Assembly: GCA_001873945.1 (NCBI GenBank) | Contig: MNYI01000177.1 | Location: 1 to 5,163, forward strand | Origin: Candidatus Desantisbacteria bacterium CG2_30_40_21 | Lineage (GTDB): Bacteria > UBA9089 > CG2-30-40-21 | Direction: 5' to 3' | Length of the DNA: 5,163 nt | Shown here: piece by piece, positions 1 to 5,163 of the stretch | Layout of the letters: the number at the start of each line of letters is the position of its first letter | Numbering within the stretch: position 1 is the stretch's first letter | Position numbers and translations under genes: made by a program | Notes under the pieces: model-generated | What the model was told of the DNA's origin: nothing | Databases searched by the model: none | Seen by the model: the letters and a program-made list of their open reading frames with translations, nothing else

Positions 1-6
1 CGCAGA

Positions 7-261
7 ATCCAGCAATTTTCATTATGACATTTTTACCGCATAAACACATAACAACTCACCACGGAGACACGGAGACACAGAGGAAAATCGAAGGACAAAT
101 CTCTTATTTGAATGTGGCTGAACGCAGATTTTTGGAAATTTGAAGCATTATTCTGTGAATTTATAAAAATTTGCATTCCGTCAGCTTGTTTTTTTAAGTT
201 ATTCTCCGTGCCTCCGTGTCTCTGTGGTGAATCTGAAAATCCATAATGAGAATTGCTGGAT
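7..261. repeat. Nested inverted-repeat element downstream of hyfI (MITE-like)
   Basis: This gene-free stretch holds two nested pairs of inverted arms. The outer arms are bases 7-26 and 242-261 (ATCCAGCAATTTTCATTATG against its reverse complement), matching at 19 of 20 positions. The inner arms are bases 56-84 and 202-230, matching at 25 of 29. The inner arms are made of 8-base modules (CACGGAGA, CACAGAGA, CACGGAGG). The roughly 117-base core between the inner arms is AT-rich, with no convincing reading frame. Repeats of the CACCACGGAGACACGGAG kind are recalled as dispersed intergenic repeats in many uncultured bacteria, sometimes beside GxxExxY-family genes; no such gene is seen here. The element begins about 20 bases past the hyfI stop, so a transcript could fold into a long hairpin. 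No T-tract follows on the minus strand, so it is not called a terminator. The left boundary is near the window edge, so its full extent is uncertain. Confidence 0.75.
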
Positions 262-283
262 GACATATGCCCCATTGCAATCA

Positions 284-829
284 TTATCTTGGATGAAAGG
301 ATTGTGCTGCATAGGGTTTCTCCAGAGTTATCAATTCCAGAATACCCTTCAGAATAATCGTAGGTGTTGGTGGACAGCCTTTAATATAGGCATTTACCGG
401 TATTGTCGATTTTATCCCGCCAATAGAGGCATAACTTTCTCCAAATATACCCCCATTGTATCCGCAATCACCAATAGCTACAACTAACTTTGGGGGAGGG
501 GTAGCCTCATATGTTCGTCGAAGGGCTATTTCCATGTTTATTGACACAGGTCCGGTAACAAGAAGCATGTCTGCAAACCTTGGTGAGGCGGTAAAATGCA
601 AGCCAAATCGTTCGCAGTTATAAATAGGGTTGTTTAAGGCATGTATCTCCAGCTCACATCCATTGCATGAGCCGGCATCTATTGCTCTGATGGTAAGACT
701 TCGATGAAAACGCTTCTTAATTATTTCTTCCAGCTCGCCTCCAATCTCTACCATCTCTGCCTCAACCATGGGAGGTAAAGGCTCGGTAACAATCCCTGTT
801 CTAAATACCTGATGAAGTATTTTGATCAT
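284..829 (-). CDS. hyfI: Group 4 hydrogenase-type small subunit, HyfI/HycG/NuoB-like iron-sulfur protein
   Basis: This 181-residue protein is the electron-transfer subunit that sits between the large subunit and the membrane arm, facing the cytoplasm. It carries the four ligands of the proximal [4Fe-4S] cluster (N2-like): C55 and C58 in GSCNGCE, C122 in GDCG and C152 in GCPPTP. The ASPRFADMLLVTGPV stretch (residues 81-95) is typical of NuoB/HycG proteins. There is no transmembrane segment. It is shorter than E. coli HyfI and HycG (about 250 residues), lacking their C-terminal extension, and is closer to the minimal NuoB-like size. The ATG overlaps the hyfG stop as ATGA (826-829), which implies translational coupling, and AGGA lies 8 bases upstream. 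It ends in TAA and is the last gene before the repeat element. NuoB of a true complex I is a less likely reading, given the hyfE/hyfF neighbours. Its partner lacks Ni ligands, so the intact cluster suggests electron transfer to something other than a Ni-Fe centre. Confidence 0.93.
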   Translation of the reverse strand: MIKILHQVFRTGIVTEPLPPMVEAEMVEIGGELEEIIKKRFHRSLTIRAIDAGSCNGCELEIHALNNPIYNCERFGLHFTASPRFADMLLVTGPVSINMEIALRRTYEATPPPKLVVAIGDCGYNGGIFGESYASIGGIKSTIPVNAYIKGCPPTPTIILKGILELITLEKPYAAQSFHPR

Positions 830-2388
830 AAATCACATCCTGAGTAAGATTGATTAAAGCTCTTGTTGCACAGCGGAAAATCAGGCACAATATTTCCCAC
901 AATCGCTTGTTCTAAGGCAAGCCAATTGATACTGGATGGATCTCTGACCATGCACCTGCTTATTTCACCTGATAGACCCGATTGTATCCAGTAAACTATT
1001 TCACCCCGCCATCCCTCAACTACGGCAAAACCATCTTTATTGGGTGATGGACATTCAAATCTGCTGACAATTTTGCTATCGGGCAAATTATTCAGTATCT
1101 CTCGAATAATCCTTATCGAATCCCGTATCTCTTCAATTCTGACCCAGACGCGGGCATAGACATCTCCTTCCTCAAACACAGTTACCTTTGGGATAATCTG
1201 ATCATATGGTGAAAATGGATTTGTTACACGGCAGTCCATTCCCTGCCCGCTTGCCCGGGCAACAACCCCAACAACACCAAGCTCTTTTGCCGTATCCGGA
1301 AGGAGTATGCCTGCATTTATCAGCCTCTCATTCAGAGAAGAGTTTCTATCATGGATGGTAACAAGCCGCTCAAATTCTTTTGATAACCAGTCCATCTCGG
1401 CTATGATTTCGTTTTTCCCCTCTTGAGTAATGTCAAGAGCCACACCACCGGGGATAATCCTATCCATTATAAATCTATGACCAAAGAGTTGCTGATTTGT
1501 CCGCAGAAGCATCTCTTTAAGCCTTGACATCTGATATAGCATAAAGGCAAATCCAGCATCATTGGCTATGGCGCCAATATCCCCCATATGGTTTGTCAGC
1601 CGTTCTCGCTCAAGCATCAATGCTCGAAGCCATAATGCCCTCTCAGGAGGATGGCATCCAGATATTGCCTCTACTGCCCGACAATAGGTCAGGCTATGGG
1701 CAACCGTGGTATCACCCGATACTCGGCCGGCTAATTTTGCCCCCTCCTCCCATGAAAGGGATTCAAATCTTTTCTCTATGCCCTTATGGGTATAACCAAG
1801 CCTTGCCTCAAGGTTTATTATATCCTCACCAACAGCTGAAAAGCGAAAATGACCTGGTTCAATGATACCAGCATGAACAGGACCGACAGGTATTTCATAA
1901 ACCCCTTCACCCCCTACTGTTATCCATGGATAGTTACCTTTTACCCTTGTGATTTTTTCGCAAGGCTCAAAGGATTTTCTTAAAGGGTAGGCATTTTCCT
2001 GCCAGTCCTCGTGCTTTATCCATGGCCTCAAATCAGGATGTCCTACAGGCACAATACCCATCAGGCTGTTTATCTGCCGTTCAAAACGATAAGCTGAAGC
2101 AAACTTTTTTGTCAGGCTGGGAAATGTTGGGTCTTCTATGGGCATGTATGCCTTAATAATCAGATATTCCCTGCCCTTGCCATAGCAGGCATATATTCCA
2201 AATCCCCTTGCAAATAATGTTTCATCTGTAGCCCACTGGGCAACAAGCCTTGCCCCGTTTGCCTTCATCGCCTTTGCCACATCCCTGAATGCCTCTCTGT
2301 CGACGAGATGGGCATGAATGTCTGACGGATATTGTTTCTCGTCCAGATTGGCTTCTATTCCGATTATATTGTTTATTAATGTCCGCAT
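826..2388 (-). CDS. hyfG: NuoC-NuoD fusion large subunit, HyfG/HycE-like but lacking all Ni-Fe ligand cysteines (Ehr type)
   Basis: This 520-residue protein is the large catalytic-type subunit. Residues 1-140 are a NuoC (30 kDa) domain, with the signature ending in ERQINSLMG, GHPDLRPW and PLRKSF. Residues from about 150 to 520 are a NuoD/hydrogenase large-subunit domain, with GPVHAG (169-174) and HKGIEK (201-206). In Ni-Fe hydrogenases the metal is held by two CxxC pairs. Here the first motif reads RVSGDTTVAHS (222-232), with S224 and T227 in place of the cysteines, and H231 is kept. The second is NQSYSGCDL (512-520), with S514 and G517 in place of the cysteines. C518 is one position off and has no partner. 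The protein stops where the hydrogenase maturation protease would cut, with no extension. This pattern fits energy-converting hydrogenase-related (Ehr) complexes; the substrate is unknown. The start is supported by GGGAG 6 bases upstream. The gene follows the 477-base insertion-bearing gap and overlaps hyfI by 4 bases. Confidence 0.93.
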   Translation of the reverse strand: MRTLINNIIGIEANLDEKQYPSDIHAHLVDREAFRDVAKAMKANGARLVAQWATDETLFARGFGIYACYGKGREYLIIKAYMPIEDPTFPSLTKKFASAYRFERQINSLMGIVPVGHPDLRPWIKHEDWQENAYPLRKSFEPCEKITRVKGNYPWITVGGEGVYEIPVGPVHAGIIEPGHFRFSAVGEDIINLEARLGYTHKGIEKRFESLSWEEGAKLAGRVSGDTTVAHSLTYCRAVEAISGCHPPERALWLRALMLERERLTNHMGDIGAIANDAGFAFMLYQMSRLKEMLLRTNQQLFGHRFIMDRIIPGGVALDITQEGKNEIIAEMDWLSKEFERLVTIHDRNSSLNERLINAGILLPDTAKELGVVGVVARASGQGMDCRVTNPFSPYDQIIPKVTVFEEGDVYARVWVRIEEIRDSIRIIREILNNLPDSKIVSRFECPSPNKDGFAVVEGWRGEIVYWIQSGLSGEISRCMVRDPSSINWLALEQAIVGNIVPDFPLCNKSFNQSYSGCDL

Positions 2389-2405
2389 TTATAACTCCCT
2401 TTTAA

Positions 2406-2427
2406 GTGAAAAACGAAAAGTGAAAAG
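2406..2427 (-). repeat. Heptamer array A, 3' end of the four-helix-bundle insertion
   Basis: Three heptamers read on the plus strand, GTGAAAA-ACGAAAA-GTGAAAA, followed by G, directly abut the TAA stop of the broken four-helix-bundle gene. The array is inverted relative to the longer array at 2793-2869. Just beyond it comes the hyfG ribosome binding site GGGAG (2395-2399), so hyfG keeps its own translation signal. Confidence 0.85.
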
Positions 2428-2781
2428 TTATAAATTATTTTTGGCAGTTTTAACGGTTGCGATGAGCATTGCAAGTAATTCTTTGCATTTTGTTTGTAGT
2501 TCGCCAAAAATAACTTCATCAATAAAATTTGTGTCTTTTAATATATCCAACCAATATATAGTTTCGTTTGCCTCTTTTAATGCAATGCTCATTTTATTGA
2601 TAAAATCTGCCTTGCTTTGTCCAAATTCAGCCTCTCTAATCAAAGCACCGATTGCTGTTCCACTTCTTAATATCTACTTACTTAAAACAAATTCTTTTTT
2701 GGAAACAATCAAAAATTGCGACAACCTCACAATATCCAAAGCAAAACCATAACTTTTATTTTTCAAAAAAGACTCTTCCAT
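2428..2781 (-). pseudogene. Four-helix-bundle protein (23S rRNA intervening-sequence S23/IVP family) with an amber stop at codon 36
   Basis: Reading from the ATG at 2781, with GGAG 5 bases upstream, gives a 117-codon frame of the usual family length, starting MEESFLKNKSYGFALDIVRL and ending KTAKNNL. Codon 36 is TAG (2674-2676), where the family normally has glutamine in the SKQ(L/I)LRSGTAIGA stretch, so a single C-to-T change explains it. The frame continues intact after the stop, with helix 2 (RSGTAIGALIREAE, 39-52), helix 3 (residues 56-85, including ALKEANETIYWL) and helix 4 (about 90-115). As it stands only a 35-residue peptide or, from an internal TTG at 2643, a 71-residue fragment could be made. 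The family includes proteins encoded in intervening sequences of 23S rRNA genes and is structurally related to the Avd accessory protein of diversity-generating retroelements. Its function is not established. Here it lies in a protein operon, not an rRNA gene. Confidence 0.85.
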
Positions 2782-2792
2782 AAATTCTCCTC

Positions 2793-2869
2793 TCTTCACT
2801 CTTCACTTTTCGTTTTTCACTCTTCACTTTTCGTTTTTCACTCTTCACTTTTCGTTTTTCACTTTTCAC
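2793..2869 (-). repeat. Heptamer array B: eleven 7-base units, including three exact 21-base repeats
   Basis: Eleven consecutive 7-base units run without interruption. On the minus strand they are GTGAAAA, ACGAAAA and GTGAAGA variants in a repeating order. Three exact tandem copies of a 21-base unit (three heptamers) occupy 2798-2818, 2819-2839 and 2840-2860. The array lies between the hyfF end and the ribosome binding site of the four-helix-bundle gene. It supplies the hyfF stop codon (2866-2868). It is inverted relative to array A, which makes the two arrays the ends of the insertion and lets them pair in a transcript. Confidence 0.92.
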
Positions 2870-4314
2870 TTAAGCAACCCCACGGCTGAATGAAACCATT
2901 GGGCTAAAAATTTCGGTATATATAAACCCAGAAGAAGTACCAGAATCAGGTGCAATATCACCGGCACATGGGCAGCCTTTAATGGTTTCGCAATAGAAGG
3001 AATTGGACCGGCAACCATTGGTATAACCCTTCTGAAAAGGGCGGCAAAAGCTACCCCAATACCAATTAAAAGCAATAGTGCCAAAAAGGGTGCATCCTTC
3101 ATGGTTGCGGTTAATATCAGAAATTCACTGGTAAAAACACCAAATGGCGGCATACCCGCTATAGCCATAACCCCAAACATAAGCCCCCAGCCAACTAAGG
3201 GATTACTCCGAAAAAGCCCTTTTATCTTATTCATCTCCTGAGTATCATGCATCTGGCAGGCATGACCTACGGTAAAAAATATTGAGGACTTTGTCAGGCT
3301 GTGAACCAGCATATGGAGAAGGGCGCCAAAGGTAGCTATCTGCCCACCAAGCCCAAAGGCAAAGGTAGCTATCCCCATATGCTCTATGGATGAATAAGCA
3401 AACATTCGTTTTATATCCTTTTGCCTTAAAAGGGAAAAAGCTGCAACAAGGATAGACAACAAGCCAAATCCCATCATGATATATCCAGCCTGATGTGTAC
3501 CGGTAGCCCCATCAACAAGAACCTTACACCGAACCAGGGCATAGAGGGCAACATTTAAGAGAAGCCCTGAAAGGACAGCCGATATTGGGGTAGGACCCTC
3601 GCTATGGGCATCTGGAAGCCAGTTATGCAAAGGGACAAGCCCGACCTTTGTGCCGTATCCAACCGTTAAGAATACAAAGGCTAACGAAAGAATGGTTGGT
3701 TCGAGTTTATCGCTGACCATACTCAGGTTTGTCCAGAGTAATGCCTCACCACCCGCACCCAGTACCCTTTCTGCAGCAAAATAGAGGAGTACAGTTCCAA
3801 ATAATGCTTGGGCAATCCCTACACCACAAAGAATAAAATATTTCCATGCCGCTTCAATAGCTGTTGGGGTGCGATACAATGATACCAATAAAACCGTTGA
3901 TAGTGTGGCAAGCTCCATGGCTATCCAGAGCACACCCACATTGTTTGTCAAAAGGACAAGCAACATAGCAGAGATAAAGAGTTGAAACATGGCATGGTAA
4001 AAACGCATTCCCTTCTTGCCTACCCGGCCATGCTCCCTTTCTCTTCGCATATACCCCCGACTGAACATTGCTGTAGTCATAGAGACGAAGGAGGTAAGGA
4101 TTGCCAGATAGACACTGAATGCATCGACAAAGAAGAATTTTCCACCAGCAATAATGGGACCATGAAGATAGACTTGCAGGCTCAAGGCGATACCTGCCCC
4201 AAAGGTTGCTGCAGAACCAAGTATATTTATCTCAGGAGCAAACTTCCTATCACCAACAAAGGCAAGGACTACTGCTGAAAAAAGTGGTACGCCAAGTAAG
4301 ATGAGCAATATCAT
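2866..4314 (-). CDS. hyfF: HyfF-like antiporter-type membrane subunit (NuoN/MrpD family)
   Basis: This 482-residue, highly hydrophobic protein with about 14 membrane segments belongs to the proton-conducting membrane transporter family shared by complex I, Mrp antiporters and group 4 hydrogenases. It probably pumps H+ or Na+ when the peripheral arm is reduced. Channel residues are present: E134 in WIAMELATL (TM5), K223 in GYGTKVGLVPLHNWLPDAHS (TM7, with H230), K303 in QKDIKRMFAYSSIEHMG with E311, H334, H338 and K342 in HMLVHSLTKSS, and E397 in the GVFTSEF helix. It is shorter than E. coli HyfF (526 residues). The ATG is 6 bases after the hyfE stop, with its binding site inside the hyfE end. 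The last codon and TGA stop (AAGTGA) fall in the first unit of heptamer array B, so the native C-terminus may have been altered by the insertion. A HyfB or HyfD paralogue is an alternative, but order after hyfE favours HyfF. Confidence 0.92.
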   Translation of the reverse strand: MILLILLGVPLFSAVVLAFVGDRKFAPEINILGSAATFGAGIALSLQVYLHGPIIAGGKFFFVDAFSVYLAILTSFVSMTTAMFSRGYMRREREHGRVGKKGMRFYHAMFQLFISAMLLVLLTNNVGVLWIAMELATLSTVLLVSLYRTPTAIEAAWKYFILCGVGIAQALFGTVLLYFAAERVLGAGGEALLWTNLSMVSDKLEPTILSLAFVFLTVGYGTKVGLVPLHNWLPDAHSEGPTPISAVLSGLLLNVALYALVRCKVLVDGATGTHQAGYIMMGFGLLSILVAAFSLLRQKDIKRMFAYSSIEHMGIATFAFGLGGQIATFGALLHMLVHSLTKSSIFFTVGHACQMHDTQEMNKIKGLFRSNPLVGWGLMFGVMAIAGMPPFGVFTSEFLILTATMKDAPFLALLLLIGIGVAFAALFRRVIPMVAGPIPSIAKPLKAAHVPVILHLILVLLLGLYIPKFLAQWFHSAVGLLK

Positions 4315-4320
4315 TGTCTT

Positions 4321-4986
4321 TTAGTCCTCCTCCTTTAATTTCGTCATCTCTTCCATATCTAAGCTGTCAAAGGTGTTGCGAATATGAAAAAAGAAGATGC
4401 CAAAGATAAAAGCAGCTATCAGTATATCTAAAGCAACACCAAGCTCAACCACAAACGGCATACCGTATGTGGTGCTGGTTGCCGCAAAAAAGAGCCCATT
4501 TTCCATAGCCAGAAATCCTATAACCTGTGTTACTGCATGACTGCGAGTAATCATCATTAGAAGCCCAAGCATAACCGTGGCTAAGGCAATTGCAATTGTG
4601 GAACGAGTCATCAGGGTAGACAACTCCCGGATAGGTGCGGTTACATGATATGAAAATATAACCAGAACAATACCAATCAACATGATCATGGGAAGACTTG
4701 TCAGATTTTCTACCTCCTTATATATCTGTAATCGATGAATAAGGACATGGAGAATATAGGGAATAAAAATAACCTTTAAGACCAGTGTCAGGATAGCAGC
4801 TATATAGAGATGATGCATCCCGGACACAAAACCAACTATTGCTGTGCTGATGGAAAGAAATAATCCCTGCCAGGCGAATATAAGTAAAAGGGCATATATC
4901 CTTCTCTGCACAAGAAGCCCAAAAGATGTCAAAAGTATAAGGGCAGCAAAATCTTTATTTATCTGAGCTAATAGTTCTATAGACAT
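4321..4986 (-). CDS. hyfE: HyfE-like membrane subunit (NuoK-like C-terminal region)
   Basis: This 221-residue integral membrane protein has about seven hydrophobic segments (roughly 13-27, 29-52, 58-84, 99-114, 128-147, 152-170 and 178-201) and an acidic cytoplasmic tail (EEMTKLKEED). HyfE is the group 4 hydrogenase counterpart of NuoK and forms part of the ion path between the peripheral arm and the antiporter subunits. Charged residues buried in helices support this: E162 in GFLAMENGLFF, and E181 with D187 in VVELGVALDILIAAF, plus K71 in TLVLKVIF. Length is close to E. coli HyfE (216 residues). The ATG has GGAG 7 bases upstream (4994-4997), retained next to the upstream heptamer array. It ends in TAA 6 bases before hyfF. 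The next upstream operon gene is beyond the window, separated by at least one four-helix-bundle insertion. Confidence 0.9.
   Translation of the reverse strand: MSIELLAQINKDFAALILLTSFGLLVQRRIYALLLIFAWQGLFLSISTAIVGFVSGMHHLYIAAILTLVLKVIFIPYILHVLIHRLQIYKEVENLTSLPMIMLIGIVLVIFSYHVTAPIRELSTLMTRSTIAIALATVMLGLLMMITRSHAVTQVIGFLAMENGLFFAATSTTYGMPFVVELGVALDILIAAFIFGIFFFHIRNTFDSLDMEEMTKLKEED
4325..4336 (-). promoter_or_regulatory. Strong hyfF ribosome binding site inside the hyfE 3' end
   Basis: The minus strand reads AAAGGAGGAGGA across the last hyfE codons (KEED). The nearest GGAGGA lies 10 bases before the hyfF ATG. The overlap implies coupled translation of the two membrane subunits and supports the chosen hyfF start. 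Confidence 0.8.
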
Positions 4987-5007
4987 GATAATTCTCCGGC
5001 AAAATAA

Positions 5008-5043
5008 GTGAAAAGTGAAAAACGAAAAGTGAAAAGTGAAAAG
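5008..5043 (-). repeat. Heptamer array C, 3' end of the second insertion
   Basis: Five heptamers on the plus strand, GTGAAAA-GTGAAAA-ACGAAAA-GTGAAAA-GTGAAAA, then G, abut the stop of the second four-helix-bundle copy. It corresponds to array A with one extra GTGAAAA on each side, as expected from slippage in 7-base steps. The hyfE binding site lies about 10 bases beyond it. Confidence 0.87.
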
Positions 5044-5163
5044 TTATAAATTATTTTTGGCAGTTTTAACGGTTGCGATGAGCATTGCAAGTAATTCTTT
5101 GCATTTTGTTTGTAGTTCGCCAAAAATAACTTTATTGATAAAATCTGCTTTGCTTTGTCCAAA
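5044..5163 (-). pseudogene. Second four-helix-bundle gene copy, partial at the window edge, with an in-frame 78-base deletion
   Basis: Only the last 39 codons and the TAA stop are in the window, starting FGQSKADFINK and ending KTAKNNL. The last 89 bases (5044-5132) are identical to 2428-2516 of the first copy. The next 31 bases differ at one position, which is synonymous (AAA/AAG lysine). Between these blocks the first copy has 78 bases (about 2517-2594) that are missing here. The loss removes residues 64-89, including the conserved ALKEANETIYWL helix-3 core, and keeps the reading frame, joining FINK to VIFGEL. A four-helix bundle is unlikely to fold normally without this helix, so it is called a pseudogene. 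The 5' part, including the codon that is amber in copy 1, is outside the window, so a shortened working protein cannot be excluded. Confidence 0.75.

Larger units (their letters stand above)
2402..2873. mobile_element. Repeat-bounded insertion carrying a four-helix-bundle gene, between hyfF and hyfG
   Basis: The hyfF-hyfG gap is occupied by a unit with matching inverted ends. The left end reads TTAAGTGAAAAACGAAAAG (from 2402), and the right end read on the minus strand starts TTAAGTGAAAAGTGAAAAAC (from 2873). The unit contains one gene, on the same strand as the operon, broken by a stop codon. A second copy of the gene's 3' part and its downstream repeat array lies upstream of hyfE (5005-5163), so the unit is dispersed. 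The other gene junctions in the operon are 6 bases or overlapping, so this gap looks like an insertion. No transposase, recombinase or reverse transcriptase is present, and no clear target duplication beyond TTAA at each end can be read. Mobility is inferred from the dispersed copies and inverted ends; the mechanism is unknown. Confidence 0.6.

Noticed and set aside
7..261. Rho-independent terminator of the operon
   Set aside because: The arms are far apart and no T-tract follows on the minus strand, so termination here cannot be claimed.
33..284. Minus-strand 83-codon frame after hyfI
   Set aside because: It mostly translates the inverted-repeat element, has no family resemblance that can be supported, and starts within the end of hyfI out of frame.
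2318..2752. Plus-strand 144-codon reading frame across the hyfG start and insertion
   Set aside because: It lies antisense to the recognised hyfG and four-helix-bundle frames and has no recognisable features.
2793..2869. CRISPR array
   Set aside because: The units are contiguous 7-base and 21-base tandem repeats with no unique spacers.
2402..2873. Diversity-generating retroelement with an Avd gene
   Set aside because: The protein fold family is related, but no reverse transcriptase, template repeat or variable repeat is present in the window.
284..4986. H2-evolving hydrogenase-4 or formate hydrogenlyase operon
   Set aside because: Gene order and families fit, but both Ni-Fe cysteine pairs are absent in the large subunit, so the H2 reaction cannot be supported.
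284..4986. Respiratory complex I (Nuo) operon
   Set aside because: The NuoC-NuoD fusion is seen in some Nuo operons, but hyfE/hyfF-type membrane subunits and the hydrogenase-like L1 framework place it with group 4 hydrogenase relatives.
4977..5162. Minus-strand 61-codon frame at the right edge
   Set aside because: It is out of frame with the recognisable four-helix-bundle sequence and runs through the heptamer repeats (FSLFTFRFSLFT), so it is a repeat artefact.

Overview
The window is the 3' part of a minus-strand operon for a membrane-bound, complex I-like redox complex. In order of transcription (right to left) the genes resemble hyfE, hyfF, hyfG (a NuoC-NuoD fusion) and hyfI (NuoB-like). 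Such sets are usually annotated as hydrogenase-4 or formate hydrogenlyase. The large subunit has lost all four cysteines that bind the Ni-Fe centre and ends with no cleavable C-terminal extension. The small subunit keeps its four [4Fe-4S] cysteines and the membrane subunits keep their ion-channel charges. This matches the energy-converting hydrogenase-related (Ehr) type, which probably does not make or oxidise H2 and whose redox partner is unknown. Upstream genes (hyfB/hyfC-like subunits would be expected) would lie beyond base 5163.

The operon is tightly packed where intact: 6 bases between hyfE and hyfF, and an ATGA overlap between hyfG and hyfI. It is interrupted in two gaps by copies of a small repeat-bounded element carrying a gene for a four-helix-bundle protein of the 23S rRNA intervening-sequence (S23/IVP) type. 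The copy between hyfF and hyfG is full length (117 codons) but has an amber stop at codon 36. The copy upstream of hyfE is cut by the window edge and has an in-frame 78-base deletion. The visible ends of both copies are arrays of heptamers (GTGAAAA, ACGAAAA, GTGAAGA), inverted at the two ends of the complete copy. The hyfF stop codon lies inside one of these arrays.

Downstream of hyfI (bases 1-283) there is no gene. This stretch holds a nested inverted repeat: 20-base outer arms and 29-base inner arms built from CACGGAGA-like octamers, probably another dispersed, miniature-element-like repeat.

The source is probably an uncultured anaerobic bacterium of moderate to low GC, given the Ehr-type complex and the dispersed heptamer/octamer repeats. 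No phylum can be assigned from the sequence alone. No RNA gene, CRISPR array, transposase or promoter was found.
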